A DNA stretch of 64,000 bases from Desulfolutivibrio sulfodismutans DSM 3696. GTDB taxonomy: Bacteria; Desulfobacterota; Desulfovibrionia; Desulfovibrionales; Desulfovibrionaceae. This document shows, piece by piece, positions 1 to 10,441 of this stretch. A program made the translations under genes and the position numbers. The stretch covers positions 3,183,001-3,247,000 of the forward strand of contig NZ_CP045504.1 of the NCBI RefSeq assembly GCF_013376455.1, read 5' to 3'. Position 1 is the stretch's first letter. Each line of letters begins with the position of its first letter. Under the pieces are notes generated by a model, which was not told the DNA's origin, made no database searches, and was given only the letters and a program-made list of their open reading frames with translations.

Positions 1-393
1 GCCTTGGAGGACAGCGAGCTTTTATTTTTTCCGCGCCGGGGCTTTGCGGCGCTTTTACGCGACGATCCGGAACTGGCCATGTCCATGCTGGCCTTGCTCT
101 CCGCCCGCCTGCGGTTTTTCGTCCAAAAGATCGAGGAGTTGAGTCTCAAGGAGGTGCCTGCCAGGCTGGCCGCCCACCTGCTTTTGCTGCATTCGGCCCA
201 AAAGAAGATGCGCCTGGACCTGGAGCTGCCCAAGGGACAGTTGGCCGGATACCTGGGTACGATCCCGGAGACCCTGTCCCGGGTGCTGCGCAAGATGGCC
301 GACGACGGGCTCATCGTTCTGGACGGGCAGGCGGTGGTGCTGCGTGACGTGGAGCGGCTGGAGGAACTGGCCTCGGGGCAAAAAAACCTGTAG
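1..393 (+). CDS. Crp/Fnr family transcriptional regulator, C-terminal part (5' truncated by window edge)
   Basis: The reading frame is open from the first base and stops at 391-393, so the gene begins outside the window. The visible 130 residues hold the end of the cyclic-nucleotide-type effector domain, the long dimerisation helix (around ALLSARLRFFVQKIEEL) and the winged helix-turn-helix, whose recognition helix IPETLSRVLRKM is typical of Crp/Fnr proteins. Such proteins bind promoters as dimers in response to a ligand, redox state or nitrosative stress. The sensing pocket lies off the edge, so the signal cannot be told. The gene converges on the histidine kinase gene with only 12 bases between the stops. 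Confidence 0.85.
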   Translation, partial: ALEDSELLFFPRRGFAALLRDDPELAMSMLALLSARLRFFVQKIEELSLKEVPARLAAHLLLLHSAQKKMRLDLELPKGQLAGYLGTIPETLSRVLRKMADDGLIVLDGQAVVLRDVERLEELASGQKNL

Positions 394-405
394 CCGGGCC
401 GTCGG

Positions 406-2565
<2,160 letters not shown>

Positions 2566-2580
2566 GGCGGACGGGACGCC

Positions 2581-3654
2581 TCAATCGGAATAGCGGCGTT
2601 TGATGTCGAGAATGCTGTCAAAGTTGTCGAGGAAACAATCCAGGATGCGCGGATCGAAATGGCTGCCGCGCCCGGCCCGCATGATGTCCAGGGACACCTC
2701 GTCGGTGAAGGCCTCCTTGTAGGGGCGCTTGCTGGTCAGGGCGTCATACACGTCGGCCACGGCGCAGATGCGTCCGAAAAGGGGGATGTCCTCCCCGGCA
2801 AGGCCCTTGGGATAGCCCGAGCCGTCCCATTTCTCATGGTGCGACAGGGCGATGATTTCGCCTGCCCGCAAAAGCTCGAAGGTGGACGAACCCAGGATGC
2901 GCGACCCGAAGATGGTATGCTTTTTCATCAGCTCCCATTCGTCGGGGGTGAGCTTGCCGGGTTTGAGCAGGATGGAGTCGGGAATGCCGATCTTGCCGAT
3001 GTCATGCATGGGGCTGGCCTGCTCCACCAGTTCCACCTCGCCCTTGTGCAGCCCGAGGTTTGCGGCCAGGCTGGCGCAATACCGGCTCATCCGCGTGATA
3101 TGGTTGGCCGTTTCCTCATCCTTGAATTCAGCGGCCGAGGCCAGGCGGTAAATGGTTTCGCGGTGGGCGGCCAGGATGGTCTTCTGGGATTCCTCAAGAT
3201 TTTCCAGGGCCATGCGCAGGGCGCTGGTGCGCACCGCCACCATTTCCTCAAGTTCGGCCTGGTAGCGTTTCACCTGGTCCTGGGAGTGCTTCATTTTCAG
3301 AAGCGAATCCATGCGCACCCGCAGTTCCGTGAGGTCGATGGGCTTGGCGATGAAGTCGTTGGCCCCGGCCTCCACGGCCGAAAGCCGGTCCTGTTTGCCG
3401 GACAGGGCCGTGACCATGATGATGGGCACGTCGCCTACATCGGTGCGTTCGCGGATTTTTTTGGCCACATGGAAGCCGTCCATGTCCGGCATCATGACGT
3501 CCAAAAGGACCAGATCTATGCTCGGATCCAGGACTTCCAGGGCTTTTTCGCCGCTCTCCGCCAGGACCGGATCATGCCCCATGGAGCGCAACAGGCCGCT
3601 TAACACCCGCAGGTTCATTTTTTCGTCGTCAACGGCAAGGATGCGTTTGGGCAT
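2581..3654 (-). CDS. Response regulator with HD-GYP domain (putative cyclic-di-GMP phosphodiesterase)
   Basis: 357 residues. An N-terminal receiver (1-120) has the acidic pair DD (9-10), phospho-acceptor Asp52 and Lys104 in AKPID. A coiled-coil linker (about 122-165) leads to an HD-GYP domain (about 166-350). The catalytic HD pair is His217-Asp218 in MHDIGKIG, followed by HHEKWDGSGYPKGL (272-285) carrying the GYP signature, so the metal and substrate residues appear complete. The family hydrolyses c-di-GMP to pGpG or GMP. The gene is first in a two-gene operon with the hybrid kinase, a natural phospho-donor. The start codon is the first ATG; the ribosome binding site is weak (a G-rich stretch rather than a clear GGAGG). 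Confidence 0.92.
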   Translation of the reverse strand: MPKRILAVDDEKMNLRVLSGLLRSMGHDPVLAESGEKALEVLDPSIDLVLLDVMMPDMDGFHVAKKIRERTDVGDVPIIMVTALSGKQDRLSAVEAGANDFIAKPIDLTELRVRMDSLLKMKHSQDQVKRYQAELEEMVAVRTSALRMALENLEESQKTILAAHRETIYRLASAAEFKDEETANHITRMSRYCASLAANLGLHKGEVELVEQASPMHDIGKIGIPDSILLKPGKLTPDEWELMKKHTIFGSRILGSSTFELLRAGEIIALSHHEKWDGSGYPKGLAGEDIPLFGRICAVADVYDALTSKRPYKEAFTDEVSLDIMRAGRGSHFDPRILDCFLDNFDSILDIKRRYSD

Positions 3655-3802
3655 GGCGGGTGGGGGCTTAAAGGATGGCGAACCAGGGACTCATCGCGCG
3701 ACTCCATGCCGCGTAAGACAAAATACGGAGGGTCGATACCGGCGTCAAGAACGATTCCCCTGCCAAAGCCCGGTTTCATCCCGTTTTCAGGGGGGCGGCG
3801 TA

Positions 3803-3838
3803 CGAAAAAAGCGCCGGAGACGACGGCCTCCGGCGCTT
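3803..3838 (-). terminator. Rho-independent terminator of the GAPDH gene
   Basis: A perfect 11-bp stem (3809-3819 with 3828-3838, GC-rich AAGCGCCGGAG) has an 8-nt loop. Read on the minus strand it ends in a run of six T. It lies 26 bases after the GAPDH stop codon. Confidence 0.85.
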
Positions 3839-3863
3839 ATGATACAGAATGTGCCGTGCAGGC

Positions 3864-4850
3864 CTACATCATAGATCCGGCCAGCTTGATCAGGCGCAGA
3901 AGCTGGTTGGTGAACCCGGCCTCGTTGTCGTACCAGATGAGCACCTTGGCCAGAGAGCCGTCCAAGACCTGGGAGGCGGCGGCATCCACCACGCCGCCAT
4001 GGGTGTCGCCCATGAAATCCACGGACACCAGGGGTTCGTCGGTATAGCCCATATGATCGTTTGCGGCGGCCTTGAGCACGGCCAGCATGCCCGCCGTGTC
4101 CGTGGGGGTCTCCAGCTCGGCCACCAGATCCACCAGGGAGACGTTGGGGGTGGGCACCCGGATGGACATGCCGTCAAGCCGTCCGGCCAGTTCGGGGATG
4201 ACCTTGGTCACGGCCCGGGCCGCGCCCGTGGTGGTGGGGATCATGGACACGGCGCAGGCCCGGCCGCGTCGCCAGTCCTTGTGGGAGCCGTCCAGGATAC
4301 GCTGGCTCATGGTATAGGAATGGATGGTGGTCATGATGCCGTGCTTCATGCCGAAGGCGTCGTGCAGCACCTTGACCACCGGGGCCAGACAGTTGGTGGT
4401 GCAGGAGGCGTTGGAGATGATCTTGTGCTCGGGCTGGAGCTGGTGCTGGTTGACGCCCATGACGATGGTCACGTCCTCGCCCTTGGCCGGGGCGCTGATG
4501 ACCACGGTCTTGGCCCCCCGGGCCAGGTGCTTTTCACAGCTTTCGCGGTCGTTGAACTTGCCCGTGGACTCGACCACCAGATCGCACCCCAGTTCGCCCC
4601 AGGCCCATTCCCCGACCCCGTGCCGGGTGATCTTCACCGGGGCGCCGTTGATGGAAAGTCCGTCGTCCGTGGCCAAAACCGTGCCGGGGAAACGACCGTG
4701 CACCGAATCGTATTTGAGCAGATGGGCCATTTGGGGATTGTCCGCCCTGGCGTTGACCGCAACCACGGAAACCTCGGGGTCGTCCGCCAGGAGCCTGATC
4801 AAATACCGGCCGATACGGCCGAATCCGTTAATGCCGATCCGAAGGGCCAT
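3864..4850 (-). CDS. gap: Glyceraldehyde-3-phosphate dehydrogenase
   Basis: 328 residues from the ATG at 4850, chosen because AAGGAGAG sits six bases upstream and the protein then begins MALRIGINGFGRIGR, the NAD(P)-binding Rossmann start. The catalytic cysteine is Cys150 in SNASCTTNC and its partner His177 in TTIHSYT. The C-terminal WYDNEAGFTNQ motif is present. It catalyses oxidative phosphorylation of glyceraldehyde-3-phosphate in central carbon metabolism. After strand beta-2 the sequence reads VNARAD, where NAD-specific family members usually have Asp right after VN; the Ala could loosen coenzyme choice, which is inference. The gene is monocistronic with its own terminator. Confidence 0.96.
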   Translation of the reverse strand: MALRIGINGFGRIGRYLIRLLADDPEVSVVAVNARADNPQMAHLLKYDSVHGRFPGTVLATDDGLSINGAPVKITRHGVGEWAWGELGCDLVVESTGKFNDRESCEKHLARGAKTVVISAPAKGEDVTIVMGVNQHQLQPEHKIISNASCTTNCLAPVVKVLHDAFGMKHGIMTTIHSYTMSQRILDGSHKDWRRGRACAVSMIPTTTGAARAVTKVIPELAGRLDGMSIRVPTPNVSLVDLVAELETPTDTAGMLAVLKAAANDHMGYTDEPLVSVDFMGDTHGGVVDAAASQVLDGSLAKVLIWYDNEAGFTNQLLRLIKLAGSMM

Positions 4851-5026
4851 ATGCATCTCTCCTTGTGGGTGGAACTGTCGTGCCCGGGGTCTTCCGAGTG
4901 CGCCCGCAACCGGATGGGACACAGCGTGAAAACGCCGCAGACACCCACGGTCTATAGACCCGCAACGGATTTTGTGTCAACGCGGCAGGGTTTTTCTCAA
5001 CGATATCATAGGCAAATTTTCGTTTC

Positions 5027-5070
5027 CGAAAAAAATGCATGCCGGGCGTCCCCTGCCCGGCATGCATTTT
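5027..5070 (-). terminator. Rho-independent terminator of the secreted-protein gene
   Basis: A perfect 16-bp inverted repeat (5032-5047 with 5055-5070) encloses a 7-nt loop. On the minus strand it continues into a T-rich tract. It lies 20 bases downstream of the stop codon at 5090 and could partly act in both directions. Confidence 0.8.
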
Positions 5071-5089
5071 CGAAAAGATCGTCCCTGAA

Positions 5090-5701
5090 TTATTTCGGAA
5101 GCAACCAATCCTCTTTGATCTCGAAAAGCGGAAACGACGGCTGTACCTGCGGTTCCTTTTGGCGGGTTTTTTCGTAGCACTCGTGTTCCAGGTCCAGCAT
5201 GGCGTTGTCCGTGAGCCGGATGGAGGTGCCCTCGGTGTCCTCGGGATCGTCGCCTGCGGCATGTTCGAGCAACAGCGCGGTCACCCCTGTTTTGATGTTC
5301 CCGAATTTCCAGGCCATGCCAAGGTACAGGGCGCCCTGGTCGGACATGAGCGGCTTGGGGTCGCCGTAGCGGGTGGTCAGGGTCCGGCCGGTGGTGCGGA
5401 AAAAGGACGGATCCTTATCCTGGTATTTGAGCTTGATGCGCACGATCCTGCCGGGGTTGGCGCAATTGCCGAACAGCACGTAGCCGGTGCGGAAGCCCTT
5501 GGTGGGCTGGATGTTGGCCCGGGTGAGATAGGGTTTGTCCCACAAGGGAACCGCTTTGCTGAGGTCCAGGCGTTGGGCGAGATCCTTGACGTCCGCGCCC
5601 AGGGCGATCCCGGCGATCTCCCGGGGAGCGCTTGGCTGGGCGTGGGCGGTTGCGGCCGCCAGGGCGGTCAGGATCACGAGGCACGCGAGAAGGCGTTTCA
5701 T
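5090..5701 (-). CDS. Secreted protein of unknown function
   Basis: 203 residues from the ATG at 5701, selected because AAGGAG lies six bases upstream and the N-terminus becomes a clean Sec signal peptide (MKRLLACLVILTALAAATAHA, cleavage likely after AHA). The mature part has about 180 residues with no membrane segment. It contains a sequence resembling a short periplasmic domain with IAGIALGADVKDL near its start, and scattered cysteines (FGNCANPG, LEHECYEK) that could form a disulfide. I do not recognise a family. It stands alone between the Sel1-repeat gene and GAPDH and has its own terminator and a possible promoter. Confidence 0.75.
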   Translation of the reverse strand: MKRLLACLVILTALAAATAHAQPSAPREIAGIALGADVKDLAQRLDLSKAVPLWDKPYLTRANIQPTKGFRTGYVLFGNCANPGRIVRIKLKYQDKDPSFFRTTGRTLTTRYGDPKPLMSDQGALYLGMAWKFGNIKTGVTALLLEHAAGDDPEDTEGTSIRLTDNAMLDLEHECYEKTRQKEPQVQPSFPLFEIKEDWLLPK

Positions 5702-5743
5702 GGATGCTCCTTGTGGTTGCGGGAACTGGCGAAGTCGCGATGA

Positions 5744-5772
5744 AGAAAAAGCCAAAGACAACGGACTGTCAA
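5744..5772 (-). promoter_or_regulatory. Possible sigma-70 promoter for the secreted-protein gene
   Basis: On the minus strand a perfect TTGACA (5767-5772) is followed after 17 bases by TTTTCT (5744-5749), a poor -10. It lies 43 bases before the start codon. The -35 is strong and the -10 weak, so this is tentative. Confidence 0.35.
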
Positions 5773-5797
5773 GAGTGCGCAGGGGGGAAGTGCGGGA

Positions 5798-7891
5798 TCA
5801 AAAAATTCCGTACACCTCGGAATCCTCCCTGTCCGCTGTCTTGCCGGGCAATGTGGGGCCGGACGGGGCGGCCAGGAATTGCACGGCGGCCAGCCCGTCG
5901 TCTTCCCGGGCCGGATCGGCCGGCCGGGGGCTAAAGCCCGCTACACGTTCCCTGATGGCGGCGAGTTGCTGCGGGGGGAGCCGTTTTTCCACCTGCGCCC
6001 TGGCCCTGGCCGCCTGGGCCACGTCAAACTCCGTCGAAGGCTCCCTGGTGGCCAGACAGAGCCAGAAATAGGACTCCGGCAGGTTGCGGGACACGGTGCG
6101 CCCCTCGAAATAGGCCGCTCCGAGCATGGCCTGGGCCTGGGCCACCCCCTGGTGGGCGGCCATCCGGGCCAGTCGGAAAGCCTCGCGGGGATTTTTCGCC
6201 GCGCCCTGGCCGCGCTGGTACATGAGCGCCGCCATGAGCCGGGCCTTGGCGTCCCCGGCCCGGGCGGCCTTCAGGAACCAGTCCAGGGCCTGGACCTCAT
6301 CCGGGGGGGCGGCCGCCCCCGAGAGGTGTAAAAGTCCCACGTTGAAGGCGGCCCGGGGATCTCCGGCCTGGGCCGCCCGGGTGAACCATTCCAGGGCCTG
6401 GGCCGGGTCGGCGGGCGCCCCAACGCCCTTGCCGAACATGGAGGCCAGGTTGAACTGGGCGGTCGCATCCCCGGCCCCGGCGGCCCGGCGATACCAGCGC
6501 AGGGCCTGGGCATAGTTGCGCGTGGAGCGCAGTTCCTCGTCGTACATGGAGGCCAGAAGGGTCTGGGCCTCGGGCAGGCCTTGCTCGGCGGCCTTGCGGC
6601 ACAGGGAGAAGGCCTGGGCCGCGTCCCGGATCACCCCACGTCCGCCCAGATAGAAGAGGGCCAGGGCGTACTGGGCCTGGGGCATGCCCTGCCCGGCCGC
6701 CGCCGCCAGCCACTTGGCGCTTTCCAGTTCGTCCCGGGGCGTGCCCAGGCCGCGTTCCAGAAGCAGTCCGTAGAGATAGCGGGAGCGGGCGTCCCCGTCC
6801 CCGGCGGCCTGGCGGCACCAGCCTGCGGCGGCGGCGTAGTCCCGGGCGGCCGGGAGGCCTGCAGCGTACAGGTTGCACAGGGCGGCCCGCGCAGCGGCAT
6901 CGGCTGACCCGGCGGCCTCCCGCAGGCGTATGGCCTCGGCGCGATCCCGAAACACCCCCTGGCCGTCGAAATACATCTCCGCCAGGCGCATCATGGCCGC
7001 CACATGGCCCTGGTCGGCGGCCATCCGGTACCATGCCGCCGCCTCCAGGGGGAAGGCGTCCACGCCTTCGCCCCGTTCATGGCGCTGTCCCAGGAGATAT
7101 TGGGCCCTGGCGTCCCCGGCCGTGGCGGCCCGTGAAAACCACGCCAGGTCGTCGCCCGGCCGGGCGTCGGGCCAGATCCCGTCGCGGCACAGTTCGCCCA
7201 GGCGGAACATGGCTGCGGCCTGGCCTGCCTGGGCGGCGGCGACCAGCCAGCCATGGGCCCGGGAAAGATCGTCCGCCCGGTTTTTTTGCCGCAAGGGGTC
7301 GCGGGCCAAGGCAAGATGCGTTTCTGCGGCCTGGACCATGGCCTGGACATGGCCGCGCCGGGCCGCCCGGGTGAACCATAACAGGGCTTTCTCCAGGTTT
7401 TTGGGCACGCCCCTGCCGTCTTGCCAGCACAGGCCCGCCTGGAACCGGGCCTCGTTGTCGTCGCGTTGTCCGGCCCGCATGTACCAGGCGGCGGCCTGGG
7501 CCAGGTCGTCCGGGGTGGGGGAGTTCGGCGCGCCGGGCCTGGGGGCGGACAGCAGGTCGGCCACGCGCTTTTGGGCGTCGCGGTTTCCCATGCGGGCCGC
7601 GCGCTGGTAGAGCGCCAGGGCTTTTTCGGCATCGGGGGCCGTGCCCAGGCCCTCCTCCTGCATGCGCCCCAGCCACCAGGCCGCCCGGGCCGAGCCGCCC
7701 CGTGCGGCGCGTTCGAAGAAGGGGCGTGCGGCGGCCGGTTCGCGGCGGGCGAGCAGGGCCTCCCCCTGCCCCGTGTCGTCGGGAAGAAGGCCGACAAGGG
7801 GTATGGCCAGGCCCGCAAGGACCAGGATCAGCAGGGTGAATCCGAAGGCCCGGATAAGGCGGCGCAACGGGCCGCGCTGGGGACCGGACAT
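5798..7891 (-). CDS. Sel1-repeat (TPR-like) membrane-anchored protein
   Basis: 697 residues from the ATG at 7891 (AAGGAAA upstream; the alternative upstream TTG has no site). One transmembrane or signal-anchor segment occupies about residues 16-37 (AFGFTLLILVLAGLAIPLVG). The rest is an array of roughly fifteen 36-residue Sel1-like repeats with the pattern A-x2-G-x-A-x-A-x2-x-L-G-x2-Y-x2-G, for example ARAQYLLGQRHERGEGV and AQAMLGAAYFEGRTV. The repeats form an alpha-solenoid used for protein-protein contacts, often in cell-envelope assembly or signalling. No enzymatic domain is visible. Codon use is very GC-rich like its neighbours. The partner is unknown. Confidence 0.88.
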   Translation of the reverse strand: MSGPQRGPLRRLIRAFGFTLLILVLAGLAIPLVGLLPDDTGQGEALLARREPAAARPFFERAARGGSARAAWWLGRMQEEGLGTAPDAEKALALYQRAARMGNRDAQKRVADLLSAPRPGAPNSPTPDDLAQAAAWYMRAGQRDDNEARFQAGLCWQDGRGVPKNLEKALLWFTRAARRGHVQAMVQAAETHLALARDPLRQKNRADDLSRAHGWLVAAAQAGQAAAMFRLGELCRDGIWPDARPGDDLAWFSRAATAGDARAQYLLGQRHERGEGVDAFPLEAAAWYRMAADQGHVAAMMRLAEMYFDGQGVFRDRAEAIRLREAAGSADAAARAALCNLYAAGLPAARDYAAAAGWCRQAAGDGDARSRYLYGLLLERGLGTPRDELESAKWLAAAAGQGMPQAQYALALFYLGGRGVIRDAAQAFSLCRKAAEQGLPEAQTLLASMYDEELRSTRNYAQALRWYRRAAGAGDATAQFNLASMFGKGVGAPADPAQALEWFTRAAQAGDPRAAFNVGLLHLSGAAAPPDEVQALDWFLKAARAGDAKARLMAALMYQRGQGAAKNPREAFRLARMAAHQGVAQAQAMLGAAYFEGRTVSRNLPESYFWLCLATREPSTEFDVAQAARARAQVEKRLPPQQLAAIRERVAGFSPRPADPAREDDGLAAVQFLAAPSGPTLPGKTADREDSEVYGIF

Positions 7892-8040
7892 GGCGTTTCC
7901 TTTTTCGGGACGCAACCGTCGTGGGATGGGAAAACGGCCATGCCGCCGGAGAGACTGGCGAGGGGGGATGCGAAAAGACGCCGTGGTTTCCCGGTTTGTC
8001 TATACGGGAACCCGGGGCGGGCGGCAAGGCCCGGTCGGTA

Positions 8041-8565
8041 TCAGAAGAGGGAAATGTAAGCCCGGCCCGACAGGTTCCACAGCATGGCCGCCACGGTCCC
8101 CACGGCGATGGCCGCGCCGTAGCGCACCCGGAAGGCGCGGCGTTTGGCGGGTTTCTCCCCTTCGCCCGGGCCGGAGGCCGGATCGGCCGGGGCGGGCGAC
8201 AGCCACAGATGCAGCATGATGTGCGCGCCCCCGGCGATGCTGGTGAACAAAAAGACCGTCAACAGGGCGTGCAGTCCGAGGGCCGCGCCCACCACGGCCA
8301 TGAGCTTGACGTCGCCCGCGCCCAGATAGCCGAACAGGTACGGTACGAGCAGGAAGGTCAGCCCCGCGCCGCACCCGGCCAGAGAGAACCAGAAGCCGGG
8401 CAGGCCGGAAAGGACGGCGTGGGCGGCGGCAAAGGCCAGGACGGCCGGAAAGGTTACGGCGTTGGGAATTTTCCCCGTGCGCATGTCGCGCGCGGCGGCG
8501 AAAATGACCACGGCGGCCAGGGCCGCGTAAACGGCATAGGTGGTGATGGGGGCGGAAAGGGGCAT
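8041..8565 (-). CDS. Type IV prepilin peptidase (A24 family, short TadV/CpaA-like form)
   Basis: 174 residues from the ATG at 8565. About five hydrophobic segments are visible. The two catalytic aspartates of A24 proteases appear as the Asp in FAAARDMRTGKIPN (first motif, D-x6-PN) and in the GAGDVKLM motif (GxGDxKL). There is no N-terminal methylase-type cysteine domain, which is normal for the short Tad-type enzymes. It should cut leader peptides of Flp or type IV pilins at the inner membrane. The Shine-Dalgarno is weak. No other pilus gene is present in the window; the only close neighbour is a 29-residue membrane peptide just upstream. Confidence 0.88.
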   Translation of the reverse strand: MPLSAPITTYAVYAALAAVVIFAAARDMRTGKIPNAVTFPAVLAFAAAHAVLSGLPGFWFSLAGCGAGLTFLLVPYLFGYLGAGDVKLMAVVGAALGLHALLTVFLFTSIAGGAHIMLHLWLSPAPADPASGPGEGEKPAKRRAFRVRYGAAIAVGTVAAMLWNLSGRAYISLF

Positions 8566-8600
8566 GTCGCGTGTCCCGTGCGGGTGTTGAACCGGCGGGG

Positions 8601-8690
8601 CTATTTGCGCCGCAGGCGCGCGCCGATGACCGCGCCCACCACCATGGCCAGGATGACCACCACGAGGACGATAAGCGAGTTCGGGTCCAT
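8601..8690 (-). CDS. 29-residue single-pass membrane peptide
   Basis: A very short frame: MDPNSLIVLVVVILAMVVGA, then nine more residues ending in RLRRK. A 20-residue hydrophobic helix with a positively charged tail predicts N-out/C-in insertion. AAGGAC lies about 11 bases before the ATG. It is 35 bases upstream of the prepilin peptidase start on the same strand, so the two could be one transcript. It lacks the Gly-Glu processing site of a prepilin. No family can be named, but the coding signal is good: consistent GC-rich third positions and basic residues right after the helix. Confidence 0.55.
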   Translation of the reverse strand: MDPNSLIVLVVVILAMVVGAVIGARLRRK

Positions 8691-8811
8691 GTCGTTTCGG
8701 TCCTTGGTTTTTTATCCGTTTTTTAAATGAAATAGCCTTTCCCGGCGGGCATGGCAAATAGTGATCCCCGGCGCGCGGGATGGGCGCGGGGAGAGAGCGG
8801 GCAGGGGGGAG

Positions 8812-8857
8812 GGGAAAAGGGACGCCCGCCGCATGGAAAGCTCCATGCGGCGGGCGT
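8812..8857 (-). terminator. Rho-independent terminator of the ech operon
   Basis: A perfect 16-bp stem (8822-8837 with 8842-8857) with a 4-nt loop is followed on the minus strand by CCCTTTTCC. It lies 25 bases beyond the echF stop codon. Confidence 0.85.
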
Positions 8858-8882
8858 GAAGGCCTTCACCGAAGCTGGCGCG

Positions 8883-9341
8883 CTATTTCGTGTCGCCGGA
8901 AGGGGTCTCGGGGGCCTGTGGGGCTGCCGCCTCGCCTTCGGGAGCGGGCGACGCGGGCGCGGCGTCTTGCGCAGGCGCGGCCTTGGCCGCCGGGGTCTTC
9001 TTCTTTTTCGGCGTGCCCTGGAGATGGATCATCTCCCGTTCGGCCGAGGGCTTGCGGTGGGTGTTGTCCATGAAAAGGCACTTGACCGGGCAGTGGTCCA
9101 CGCAGATGGCGCAGTACACGCAGGCGAACGGATCGCAGTCCCACGTCCCGGCCTTGGCGTCCACGGTGATGCACTGCGACGGACATTTCACCTGGCAGGT
9201 CTTGCAGAAGATGCAGTCCTCAATGCGGTTGTCCAGCCGCCCCCGGTAGCCCTCGAAGGGCTCGCGAACGTCGAAGGGATAGAGCCGCGTGGCGCTTTTG
9301 GTCAAAAGGTTGCGCACGACGTTTTTGGTCATGGTGAACAT
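8883..9341 (-). CDS. echF: Ech hydrogenase ferredoxin-like subunit EchF (NuoI-like)
   Basis: 152 residues. Two [4Fe-4S] motifs are seen: CIFCKTCQVKCP and CVYCAICVDHCP, each C-x2-C-x2-C-x3-CP, as in NuoI and EchF. The subunit passes electrons between ferredoxin, EchC and the NiFe centre. The C-terminus (about 110-152) is a Lys- then Ala/Pro/Glu-rich tail, low in complexity and probably disordered, longer than needed for the fold. It is the last gene of echABCDEF, starting 18 bases after the echE stop, and is followed by a strong terminator. Confidence 0.93.
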   Translation of the reverse strand: MFTMTKNVVRNLLTKSATRLYPFDVREPFEGYRGRLDNRIEDCIFCKTCQVKCPSQCITVDAKAGTWDCDPFACVYCAICVDHCPVKCLFMDNTHRKPSAEREMIHLQGTPKKKKTPAAKAAPAQDAAPASPAPEGEAAAPQAPETPSGDTK

Positions 9342-9359
9342 GGAACCGCGCTCCTTGTC

Positions 9360-10436
9360 TTAACGTTCGGTGCAGCTGATGCACGGGTCGATGGAGAGCA
9401 CCACCACGGGCACGTCGGCCAGTTCGATGCCCGGCAGCATGGCCAGAAGCGGCGGGATGTTGGCGAACGTCGGGGTGCGGATGCGCACCCGGTCCAGGTT
9501 TTTCGTGCCGTCGGCCTTGATGTAGTAGAAAAGCTCGCCGCGCGGCTGCTCCACGCGCATGGTGACCTCGCCCTGGGGCCTGGCCTTGGTGGTCACGGCG
9601 ATCTCGCCGCCGGGCATGCGGGCGATGGCCTGGCGCACCAGATCGATGGATTGCAGGGTCTCCCGGAAACGCACCGCGCTTCTGGCGTAGGAGTCGCCGT
9701 CGGGCTCGGTCACCGGCGCGAACTCCAGTCCCCCGTAGGCCGCATAATTCTCCTGCCGGGCGTCCTGGGCCACGCCGCTGCCGCGAAGCGTCGGCCCGGC
9801 CGCGCCGAGCTGATAGGCCTGCTCGCCCGTGAGCACGCCCTTGCCCTTGGTGCGCTTGCACACGGTGTAGTCGGTGAGAAGGGTGGATTGCAGGCGTTTG
9901 ACGTCCTTTTCGGCAATGGCCAGCTGCTCCAGGATCCACGAGCACTGCTCGGGAGACAGGTCGCGGCGCACCCCGCCGATCACGTTCACCGAGACCACCA
10001 CCCGGTTGCCGCAGGTGGCCTCCATGATGTCCATGATCCGCTCGCGCACCTTCCAGCACTGCATAAAAAGGCTCTCGAAGCCGAAGGCGTCGGCGAAAAG
10101 CCCAAGCCACAACAGGTGGCTGTGCATGCGGTGCAGCTCGCCCCAGATCACCCGGAGGTATTTGGCCCGGGGCGGCACGTCCAGGGAAAGCAGGGCCTCG
10201 ATGCCCTGGCAGTAGCACACGGCGTGCAGGCAGGAACAGATGCCGCACACCCGCTCCACGACCTGGATCATCTGGTTCACGTCGCGGACTTCGCACAGCT
10301 TCTCCAGGCCCCGGTGGACGTAGCCCAGGGCGGGAACGGCCTCAAGGACGATCTCGTCCTCGACCACGAGCTTCAAATGCAGCGGTTCCGGCAGCACGGG
10401 ATGCTGGGGACCGAACGGCAGGATGGTGCGGGCCAT
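9360..10436 (-). CDS. echE: Ech hydrogenase large subunit EchE (NuoD-like, NiFe site)
   Basis: 358 residues from the ATG at 10436, five bases after the echD stop. The N-terminal NiFe-binding motif RVCGICSCLHA (two Cys) and the C-terminal motif DPCISCTER (two Cys) supply the four cysteines that hold nickel and iron. The C-terminus is close to the last Cys pair. The body matches NuoD/HycE proteins (GELHRMHSHLLWLGLF, GGVRRDLSPEQ). The complex couples ferredoxin oxidation to H2 formation and ion translocation at the cytoplasmic face of the membrane. Maturation proteases are not in the window. Confidence 0.95.
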   Translation of the reverse strand: MARTILPFGPQHPVLPEPLHLKLVVEDEIVLEAVPALGYVHRGLEKLCEVRDVNQMIQVVERVCGICSCLHAVCYCQGIEALLSLDVPPRAKYLRVIWGELHRMHSHLLWLGLFADAFGFESLFMQCWKVRERIMDIMEATCGNRVVVSVNVIGGVRRDLSPEQCSWILEQLAIAEKDVKRLQSTLLTDYTVCKRTKGKGVLTGEQAYQLGAAGPTLRGSGVAQDARQENYAAYGGLEFAPVTEPDGDSYARSAVRFRETLQSIDLVRQAIARMPGGEIAVTTKARPQGEVTMRVEQPRGELFYYIKADGTKNLDRVRIRTPTFANIPPLLAMLPGIELADVPVVVLSIDPCISCTER

Positions 10437-10441
10437 GAATG

